The notes under the pieces are model-generated. The model saw only the letters and a program-made list of their open reading frames with translations. It did not search any database and was not told the DNA's origin. A program made the translations under genes and the position numbers. Shown here one piece after another: positions 1-4,763 of a DNA stretch of 5,730 nt. Positions within the stretch are counted from its first letter, which is position 1, and the number at the start of each line of letters is the position of its first letter. Origin of the DNA: Saprospiraceae bacterium. GTDB taxonomy: Bacteria; Bacteroidota; Bacteroidia; Chitinophagales; Saprospiraceae. The stretch covers positions 1 to 5,730 of the forward strand of contig JADZFI010000036.1 in the NCBI GenBank assembly GCA_020850025.1, written 5' to 3'.

Positions 1-108
1 GTGCGGCACCATTTTGTTGACGTCAACAAAATGATCGAACTCGCGAAAGGAACCCAACGTCGCATTGACGATATCGCCCTTACACGCTACAGTGATTGGG
101 CAATCTGA
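1..108 (+). pseudogene. DinD-like protein fragment (C-terminally truncated)
   Basis: Frame 1 is open from the window edge to TGA at 106-108 and encodes 35 residues. They include HHFVDVNKMIELAKGTQR and then IDDIALTRY, which I recognise from memory as the conserved stretch of the DinD (DNA-damage-inducible protein D, Bro-N/KilA-N-like) family. There the usual text is DHFVDVNKMV-LGSGSQRE-DDIMLTRYACYLIAQNGD. In intact members this stretch is followed by well over 100 more residues, but here the similarity stops at LTRY (codon 88-90), followed by SDWAI and a stop. The next frame reads VIGQSEN (92-112), which resembles LIAQNGD, so a small deletion plus frameshift is possible. The N-terminal part lies outside the window. 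DinD is SOS-induced in E. coli and often sits in accessory islands; its biochemical role is poorly defined. The remnant is most likely non-functional. Family call fairly secure, decay mechanism inferred. Confidence 0.62.
10..33. repeat. 24-bp perfect palindrome inside the DinD-like remnant
   Basis: The arm CATTTTGTTGAC (10-21) is followed immediately by its exact reverse complement GTCAACAAAATG (22-33), with GACGTC at the centre. It lies in the codons for HFVDVNKM, so part of it is forced by a conserved protein motif. Its perfection over 12 bp per arm is more than that constraint requires. It could be an operator-like dyad or a chance product of codon choice. There is no T-run after it, so it is not a terminator. 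Confidence 0.7.
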
Positions 109-158
109 GAACAGCTTTACGCAAAAATGATTAAAAAAGTTTGTTCTGCAATCATGCT

Positions 159-180
159 ATTTCGTTTATTTCGTTTATTT
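159..180 (+). repeat. 9-bp tandem repeat in the toxin-antitoxin leader
   Basis: The unit ATTTCGTTT occurs at 159-167 and 168-176 and is followed by a partial third copy, ATTT (177-180). The array ends about 25 bp before the antitoxin start codon and runs into the putative -7 box. Antitoxins with an HTH domain usually repress their own operon by binding repeated or dyad sites near the promoter. This array is therefore a candidate operator. Binding is inferred; the repeat itself is directly visible. Confidence 0.5.
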
Positions 181-183
181 TTG
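176..183 (+). promoter_or_regulatory. Putative Bacteroidota -7 box for the toxin-antitoxin operon
   Basis: TATTTTTG matches the Bacteroidota sigma-A -7 consensus TAnnTTTG exactly. Transcription would begin roughly at 188-192, leaving a leader of about 15 bases before ATG at 206. I found no good -33 TTTG at the usual spacing; the nearest TTTG (140-143) is too far upstream. There is no Shine-Dalgarno sequence before the ATG, which is normal for this phylum. The overlap with the 9-bp repeat would allow autoregulation. Confidence 0.4.
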
Positions 184-205
184 TCCTGTTAATCAAGTTG
201 TTACC

Positions 206-667
206 ATGCATTTACTGGAAGAAATAAACAAACCTACCAAGCAAGAGCAAAAAATAGCCCTGGAGTCTTACTATGCGCTGACTTCCCTGCTTGAGCAAGT
301 AAAATCGAGTGATCCGGAAATTGAAATTGAGGAAACCGGGGAAAAGGTCAAAATTCCTTTGCGGGCACTGCAGCTTCTGGCCAAGATCCTGAAGGCAACC
401 AGTCAGGGCACTCCAATTTCCATTATTCCCATTGCTACTGAAATGACTACTCAGGCTGCCGCAGAATTTTTGGGCTGTTCAAGGCCGCATCTGGTCAAAC
501 TTCTTGAAGATGGAGAGATCCCCTTTACCAAAGTAGGTAAGCATCGAAGAGTCAGGTTTGAGGATTTGTCGAATTACAAAAAGAAAAAGAGGCAGGAAAG
601 AGAGCGTCTTCTGATTGAAATAATGAACGATGAGGAAGCACTAGAACTCTATGATCCACAGCGTTAA
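206..667 (+). CDS. Excisionase-type HTH antitoxin of a PIN toxin-antitoxin pair
   Basis: This 153-residue protein has a C-terminal MerR/excisionase-type winged helix at about residues 81-127. Its text TTQAAAEFLGCSRPHLVKLL, then GEIPFTKVGKHRRVRFEDL, is the classic form of excisionase-family (HTH_17-like) DNA-binding domains. Before it, residues 40-76 (KVKIPLRALQLLAKILKATSQG, ISIIP) match the upstream segment seen in a widespread group of such antitoxins. The tail from 124 is strongly charged (KKKKRQERERLL) and ends in an acidic helix that could contact the toxin. The gene is immediately followed by a PIN-domain gene with which it overlaps by 17 bp, the usual antitoxin-first order. Expected role: neutralise the PIN nuclease by direct binding and repress the shared promoter, where a 9-bp tandem repeat lies. 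Despite the domain name it is not expected to be a recombination factor, since no integrase is next to it. It is AT-rich compared with the genes after 1211. Confidence 0.85.
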   Translation: MHLLEEINKPTKQEQKIALESYYALTSLLEQVKSSDPEIEIEETGEKVKIPLRALQLLAKILKATSQGTPISIIPIATEMTTQAAAEFLGCSRPHLVKLLEDGEIPFTKVGKHRRVRFEDLSNYKKKKRQERERLLIEIMNDEEALELYDPQR

Positions 668-1214
668 ATTCACTTGTGTTTTAGATACGAACGTCATATA
701 TCCTCTGGAAGTTCGTGATTTGCTCTTTTGGTTTGCACATTATGAATTATACACGCCTAAATGGAGTTCGGAGATTTTTGATGAGTGGAAAAAGGTAATG
801 GAGCGCAAAGGTTTACCCCATGCAGAAATTGCAAAAAGAATCGAGAAGGCAAATAAAGCGTTTCCCGATGCATTGGTTAGGAACTATGAGTCATTGATAG
901 CCTCGCTGCATCTGCCGGATGAAAGAGACTGCCATGTATTAGCGGCAGCAATTAAAACCAATGCTCAAGTCATTGTGACTAATAACCTCAAGGATTTCCC
1001 TCCAGAAATTCTGGAGCAATACGGGATAACCGCAAAAAATGCAGATGATTTTTTAACCGATATCATTGATTTAAACCATGAAATGGCACTCGAAGCCTTC
1101 CAAAAAATGGTATTGAATCGAAAAAATCCGGAGCTGGATCAATATCAGGTATTGGACGCCCTGCGAAAAAATGGGCTGATAGAAACAGCCAATTATCTGC
1201 ACGCACTACTCTAA
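651..1214 (+). CDS. PIN-domain ribonuclease toxin
   Basis: This 187-residue protein begins with the PIN hallmark CVLDTNVIYPLEVRDLL, in which Asp12 is the first metal-binding acid. Further conserved acids are Glu41 in SEIFDEW and Asp90/Asp93 in LPDERDCHVLAAAI. Near the last active-site position is VTNNLKDFP with Asp115. This layout fits the PIN_3 branch, whose members are Mg2+/Mn2+-dependent single-strand RNases. The remaining residues, about 130-187, form a helical extension (LDQYQVLDALRKNGLIETANYL) characteristic of this longer type. The start ATG at 651 lies inside the end of the antitoxin gene (TAA 665-667), so the two are probably translationally coupled. Expected action is cleavage of cellular RNA when the antitoxin is lost; the RNA target cannot be read from sequence. 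All expected acidic residues are present, so it should be active. Its stop TAA (1212-1214) overlaps the stop of the convergent GGT gene, and no terminator hairpin separates them. Confidence 0.87.
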   Translation: MIHSVKFTCVLDTNVIYPLEVRDLLFWFAHYELYTPKWSSEIFDEWKKVMERKGLPHAEIAKRIEKANKAFPDALVRNYESLIASLHLPDERDCHVLAAAIKTNAQVIVTNNLKDFPPEILEQYGITAKNADDFLTDIIDLNHEMALEAFQKMVLNRKNPELDQYQVLDALRKNGLIETANYLHALL

Positions 1215-2890
1215 TACCCCACCGCTCCGCCATCCTTCCTGCTCTCGCTGGCCCCGAAATACACTTTGCGTTTGGGATCCCACCTGATGGCCTGATAGCC
1301 ACCGTAGCCGCCCAGGCCGAAGCCTACCTTGTGGCCCATTTGCAGGAGCTGCCGTATGGTTTCGTAGTCGTACCCTGATTCCAGCAGGATTTGTCCCGCG
1401 CCGGCCTGGATGCCGGTGGGATCGCTGTTGCCGCCCTGGTGGTCTATGCGCGGGGCATCGCCGGCTTCCTGGATGTTCATGCCGAAATCCACGAGGTTCA
1501 TCACGATTTGTACGTGTCCGAGTGGCTGGAAATCGCCGCCCATCACCCCAAAGCTGAGGAAAGGCTGCCCGTCTTTGGTGATAAACGCCGGAATAATGGT
1601 GTGAAAAGGGCGTTTCCCGGGCGCGTACGCGTTGGCGTGCGCAGGATCCAGGTGGAACAACTCGCCGCGGTCGTGCAACATGAACCCGAGTCCGGGCGGC
1701 ACCATGCCGCTGCCCATGCCCCGGTAATTGCTCTGGATGAGACTCACCATATTGCCTTCTGCATCGGCTACGGTGAGGTAGATGGTGTTGTTGGCAAAGG
1801 GATCGCCGGCGGTAAACTGGGTGGAGGCCCGGTCTGGCTGGATCAGGGCCCGGCGCTGAGCAGCATAGTTTTTATCCAGCAGTTCCTTCACCGGGATCTT
1901 GGCAAACTCCGGATCGGCATAATAGCGGGCGCGGTCTTCAAACACCAGCTTTTTAGCTTCCGTAAACAGGTGTATGTGTCGGGGCGTACCGAAATCTTCC
2001 GGCTTGAAAGTGTAGCCTTCCAGGATGTTGAGCATTTGCAAAGCTGCAATGCCCTGACCATTGGGCGGCAACTCCCACACATCGTATCCGCGATAATTGA
2101 CGCTCACCGGCTCCACCCACTCGCTCTTGTGGGCCGCCAGGTCTGCTTCCGACAAAAATCCGCCCTGCTCCTGGATGAAGGCTGCTATGGTGCGGGCAAT
2201 GGGCCCCTTGTAAAAGGCATCGCGCCCTTTTTCGGCCAATAGTTTATACGTTTTTGCCAGGGCCGGATTGCGGAAAATATCCCCTTTTTCCGGCGCTTTA
2301 CCTCCGAAGGTGTAGGTCTCGTTGAAATTCGGATAGGTGGAAAAACGTCTGGTACTGGCCTGGAGGTAATAGGCGATCAGTTCGGTTACCGGGAATCCGG
2401 ATTCAGCGTAAGCAATAGCAGGCTGCAGGTTGGTCGCCATGCTGAGTTTGCCAAAACGCTGGTGCAGACTGAACCAGCCGTCCACACAGCCCGGCACGGT
2501 TACGGGCAATGGCCCGTAGGAGGGGATGCTTTTTAGTCCTTTTTCCTTGAAATAACTCATCTCAAGTCCCATCGGACTTCTGCCGCTGGCGTTCAAGCCG
2601 TAGAGTTTGCCGGTTTTAGCCTCCCAAACAATGGCAAATAAATCGCCTCCGATACCGCTGCCGGTGGGCTCCATCAGGCCCAGGCAGGCATTGGCGGCAA
2701 TGGCCGCATCTACAGCGTTGCCGCCTTTTTTCAGGATGTCGAGCGCAGCCTGACTGGCCAGCGGATGACTGGTGCATACCATGCCGTTTTGGGCAATGAC
2801 TTCACTTCGGGTGGCCCAGGGGCGGCCGGTGATGCGATCCTGAGCCTGAAGGGTGTTGAACAGCAGCAGAAAAGGTAGAAGGTAGCGCAT
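1211..2890 (-). CDS. Exported gamma-glutamyltransferase-family hydrolase
   Basis: This is a 559-residue Ntn-hydrolase of the GGT family, made as a precursor that cuts itself before a threonine to give large and small subunits. The start at 2890 gives MRYLLPFLLLFNTLQAQ, a good Sec signal peptide ending in the QAQ style common in this phylum; an in-frame ATG at 2941 would add 17 unlikely residues. Hallmarks are SHPLASQAALDILKKGGNAVDAAIA near the N-terminus and GSGIGGD. Arg104 in NASGRSP probably binds the substrate carboxylate. The likely nucleophile is Thr369 in NNTIYLTVAD, followed by GNMVSLIQSNY, the GVMGGDFQPLGH glycine pair (451-452), and the typical ending RKDGGAVGY. The classical lid loop is absent and the usual SS pair is HT (PFHTIIPAF), as in the acylase-like or YwrD-type branch. 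Hydrolysis of gamma-glutamyl or related amide bonds is therefore safer to predict than true transpeptidation. It acts in the periplasm or outside and is probably co-transcribed with the OmpA-like gene. Confidence 0.9.
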   Translation of the reverse strand: MRYLLPFLLLFNTLQAQDRITGRPWATRSEVIAQNGMVCTSHPLASQAALDILKKGGNAVDAAIAANACLGLMEPTGSGIGGDLFAIVWEAKTGKLYGLNASGRSPMGLEMSYFKEKGLKSIPSYGPLPVTVPGCVDGWFSLHQRFGKLSMATNLQPAIAYAESGFPVTELIAYYLQASTRRFSTYPNFNETYTFGGKAPEKGDIFRNPALAKTYKLLAEKGRDAFYKGPIARTIAAFIQEQGGFLSEADLAAHKSEWVEPVSVNYRGYDVWELPPNGQGIAALQMLNILEGYTFKPEDFGTPRHIHLFTEAKKLVFEDRARYYADPEFAKIPVKELLDKNYAAQRRALIQPDRASTQFTAGDPFANNTIYLTVADAEGNMVSLIQSNYRGMGSGMVPPGLGFMLHDRGELFHLDPAHANAYAPGKRPFHTIIPAFITKDGQPFLSFGVMGGDFQPLGHVQIVMNLVDFGMNIQEAGDAPRIDHQGGNSDPTGIQAGAGQILLESGYDYETIRQLLQMGHKVGFGLGGYGGYQAIRWDPKRKVYFGASESRKDGGAVGY

Positions 2891-2937
2891 GGAGGAGTGT
2901 TTGGTGCTGCAATAATAATAACAGCTCCAGACATAAG

Positions 2938-4047
2938 TCATTTCTCCAGCACTTTGATTTCCACCCGCTGGTTGGCTTTATCGGCTGCTATGTTGATGGC
3001 CTTTACTCGCGGTTGGCTTTTTCCATACCCTTTGAAAGTAATCTGGCTAGCGGGCGCCCCGTTGTCGGTGAGATAACGGGCGACTGCGCGGGCACGATTG
3101 GTCGACAGTTCGGCAGCAAAGGTCTCATTGGGGCGTAGGTTGGTATGGCCCCCTACTTCAATTTTCAGGTTTGGATGGCGTTTCACAAAGGCCACGAGTG
3201 CATCCAGTGTACGGTAAGATGCGGTATCGAGTCGGTAGTCATTAGCGACAAAGAAAACATGGCCCAATTCCAGAATGCTACCCACCGTCAGTTGGTCAAT
3301 TTCCGGATCCCGTCCGGCTTCGAAAACTACTTTTTCGGGCAGCGGAGTGGCCTTTGCAGGTGCTGCTGCCACCTGCTGCGGTTTTGGCCTGGCGGCAGGT
3401 GTTTGCTTCACCGGAGGAGGAGGCATGGGATCGAACTCAATCACCAGTTTGGCACTGAAATATGCGTGACTGCCGTCGAAAGCCAGGCTGACGGCCTCTA
3501 CGAAAATGGTATTGGTGACATTGCTGAAGAAATAATCCGTTACATCGTAAGTGTATGCCCGGTTGTAGGTAAATCCGCTCACACTTCGGAAGGTGAACCA
3601 GTCATCATACCCGTCTTTGATGGTACCGTCCCGATTTTCGGCGCTAACCAGTCGCTGATTGATGTACACACGGGCTACATCATCGGCGTTTACCTCGAGT
3701 GTTACTTTTCGGATGGGATCGGGGCCAAGCGGCACTGTTTTCCGAAAATGATAGGCCTCGCCTTCCGAATCGGCAGTTCGGTTGCGCCAGATGGGATTGG
3801 AGCCGGGAATGATTTTGGCCAGCGGGTTGTGTTCGGCAATAGCGGGTTGGTTGGCTCCGCCAAACAAGGGCATGACCACCTGCTCTGCCGACAGCGGATA
3901 TTCATGTACCCGCACCCGGGCGCCGCTCACTTCCCAGCTTTCATCGGTTGCAATGATCAGTGGGGGGCGGGCAGAGTTTTGGCTGTATAGACGGGCAAGG
4001 AGGCAAGCTGCCAGAAGGAGCGGGAGGGAGCGGAGGGAGAGGTGCAT
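2938..4047 (-). CDS. OmpA-family outer-membrane protein with N-terminal beta-sandwich domain
   Basis: From ATG at 4047 the product has 369 residues. It begins MHLSLRSLPLLLAACLLARLYSQ, a Sec signal that could be cut after YSQ; LAAC is also a possible lipobox, so a lipoprotein cannot be excluded. Residues of about 90-206 resemble a galactose-binding-like jelly roll (NADDVARVYINQRLV; YTYDVTDYFFSNVTNTIFVEAVSL). A Pro/Ala-rich linker follows at 207-240 (PMPPPPVKQTPAARPKPQ). The C-terminal OmpA peptidoglycan-binding domain spans about 253-369, with IEVGGHTNLRPNETFAAELSTNRARAV and GYGKSQPRV, ending NQRVEIKVLEK. The arginine that contacts diaminopimelate is present (Arg318), but the partner Asp is Asn303, as in a Bacteroidota sub-branch I recall. 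No beta-barrel is evident. The frame stays open upstream to 4347, but those 100 codons lie in repeat DNA and lack protein-like content, so the start at the signal peptide is preferred. The stop lies 47 bp before the GGT start on the same strand. Likely role: anchoring the envelope to peptidoglycan; the ligand of the sandwich domain is unknown. Confidence 0.82.
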   Translation of the reverse strand: MHLSLRSLPLLLAACLLARLYSQNSARPPLIIATDESWEVSGARVRVHEYPLSAEQVVMPLFGGANQPAIAEHNPLAKIIPGSNPIWRNRTADSEGEAYHFRKTVPLGPDPIRKVTLEVNADDVARVYINQRLVSAENRDGTIKDGYDDWFTFRSVSGFTYNRAYTYDVTDYFFSNVTNTIFVEAVSLAFDGSHAYFSAKLVIEFDPMPPPPVKQTPAARPKPQQVAAAPAKATPLPEKVVFEAGRDPEIDQLTVGSILELGHVFFVANDYRLDTASYRTLDALVAFVKRHPNLKIEVGGHTNLRPNETFAAELSTNRARAVARYLTDNGAPASQITFKGYGKSQPRVKAINIAADKANQRVEIKVLEK

Positions 4048-4123
4048 GGGAGGAGGGTTTGAAAATGTTTGAGGGGTTTGAAGTACCAGCGGGTTTAGCC
4101 GTTGTCGTTTGAGGGGTTTGAGG
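4048..4123 (-). repeat. Scattered G-rich 9-mer repeats in the leader of the OmpA-like gene
   Basis: Immediately before the start codon, the + strand carries GTTTGAGGGGTTTGAA (4067-4082) and GTTTGAGGGGTTTGA (4107-4121), with a degenerate GGGTTTGAAAATGTTTG (4056-4070). Read in the gene's direction these are CAAACCCCTCAAAC units, the same unit as the array at 4776-4844. I see no TAnnTTTG promoter box for the OmpA-like gene in this leader or in the segment upstream of it. Confidence 0.6.
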
Positions 4124-4309
4124 CTATCGATTACCCACAAATCCGAGGACCAAACTCCGCGTTCATCCCCTGCCCAGGCGCCCGCCGTCTGCGAGGCAAG
4201 CCCGACCGAAGGGGATGGTCCCCCTGCAGGCGGGGACGTAAGGAAGAAGCGCAATCCCCGCAGGTCGTTGGCTTTGCTCCCGAGTACTCGGGCCCCTTTT
4301 TCTTTTGGG

Positions 4310-4343
4310 TACTTTTCTTTTTGGGCAAGCAAAAAGAAAAGTA
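4310..4343. repeat. 14-bp-stem inverted repeat of T/C- and A/G-rich arms
   Basis: TACTTTTCTTTTTG (4310-4323) and CAAAAAGAAAAGTA (4330-4343) are exact reverse complements around a 6-base loop GGCAAG. Neither strand has a T-run directly after a GC-rich stem, so it does not read as an intrinsic terminator. Similar hairpins recur between genes in many Bacteroidota genomes (recalled, not searched), so this is probably a module of a dispersed repeat. Confidence 0.65.
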
Positions 4344-4411
4344 ACAATACCGGGCAAATGAATCAATGCCAAACTACCTACTTAAATTAGCCACTCATTC
4401 CACCAATGTTT

Positions 4412-4490
4412 TGCCGCGATGCGGCAGGGGGATTTCGTCCTGTCGCCTGAGCTACCAACGTTAAAGGGCTACGCCCCGGGGCGCTGCGCC
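4412..4490. repeat. Cluster of GC-rich hairpins near the right end of the 425-bp segment
   Basis: TGCCGC and GCGGCA pair around GAT (4412-4426). CGCCCCGGGGCG (4472-4483) is a perfect 12-bp palindrome, and GGCGC-T-GCGCC (4480-4490) overlaps it, so two alternative hairpins compete for the same bases. There is no reading frame with protein-like content here. The mixture of strong hairpins with AT-rich flanks fits an intergenic repeat rather than a gene. Confidence 0.5.
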
Positions 4491-4548
4491 TGAGATAACA
4501 AAAAATCTGAATTACCATACTCACGCTCATTTTGTGGGTAATCGATAG

Positions 4549-4763
4549 GTTTGATGAGGTTTGAAATGACCCCACATAATCCTTTTGGGTTTGCCGGAGC
4601 AGGGATCTGTTTAGCAATCAATTGATCACTTTGGTCGAAAGGATCTTGCTTTGCATTGCAAATGAATAAGATAAGCCCATTTACCGGAAACTGTATCTTT
4701 GTGGCCATTGAATGCATCTGCACTAACAGAATTGGTACCGCCAGTTTACTCCATTTATCAGGA
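4549..4763 (+). other. Intergenic region upstream of rlmF
   Basis: I see no gene in this stretch. It contains one more degenerate 9-mer pair (GTTTGATGAGGTTTGAA, 4549-4565), a 10-bp palindrome ATCAATTGAT (4617-4626), and an odd-centred dyad TTTGCA-T-TGCAAA (4650-4662). A probable -7 box follows at 4694-4701. The two dyads lie about 32-77 bp upstream of that box and could be protein-binding sites, but nothing identifies a regulator. Confidence 0.4.
4694..4701 (+). promoter_or_regulatory. Putative Bacteroidota -7 box for rlmF
   Basis: TATCTTTG matches the TAnnTTTG consensus exactly. It would start transcription about 55 bases before ATG at 4764. The expected -33 TTTG is not at the normal spacing, so the call rests on the -7 box and its position in the only gene-free stretch before rlmF. 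Confidence 0.42.

Larger units (their letters stand above)
4124..4548. repeat. 425-bp noncoding segment bracketed by perfect 18-bp inverted repeats (MITE-like)
   Basis: CTATCGATTACCCACAAA at 4124-4141 is repeated exactly in reverse complement (TTTGTGGGTAATCGATAG) at 4531-4548. The interior is GC-rich, has no convincing gene, and holds several hairpins: GGGGA-TGG-TCCCC (4211-4223), the palindrome CCCGAGT/ACTCGGG (4279-4292), a 14-bp stem (4310-4343), TGCCGC-GAT-GCGGCA (4412-4426) and CGCCCCGGGGCG (4472-4483). Short size, terminal inverted repeats and lack of a transposase fit a nonautonomous mobile element or a composite intergenic repeat. GTTTGA lies close to both outer ends (4116-4121; 4549-4554), but that word belongs to the local 9-mer repeats, so it is not good evidence of a target duplication. 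The repeats are seen; mobility is inferred. Confidence 0.55.

Noticed and set aside
1391..2242. Long + strand open frame (283 codons) inside the GGT gene
   Set aside because: It is antisense to a clear GGT-family protein, has no recognisable domain, and its composition follows from the GC-rich codon use of the gene on the other strand.
3145..3990. Long + strand open frame (281 codons) inside the OmpA-like gene
   Set aside because: Antisense shadow of a well-supported protein; no protein-like motif of its own.
4310..4343. Rho-independent terminator
   Set aside because: The stem is AT-rich, the T-run lies within an arm instead of after it, and no gene ends next to it on either strand.
4048..4347. 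100-codon N-terminal extension of the OmpA-like frame
   Set aside because: It runs through repeat DNA, lacks protein-like content, and would place a signal peptide in the middle of the protein. The start at 4047 is far better.
4102..4390. Small + strand frames with Lys/Trp/Phe-rich ends in the hairpin region
   Set aside because: They are translations of an intergenic repeat, with no start signals or domain.
4390..4463. tRNA-like text GGTAGCTCAG on the - strand (4450-4459 reversed)
   Set aside because: It resembles a D-arm, but there is no acceptor stem, anticodon arm or GGTTCGA T-arm in a matching arrangement.
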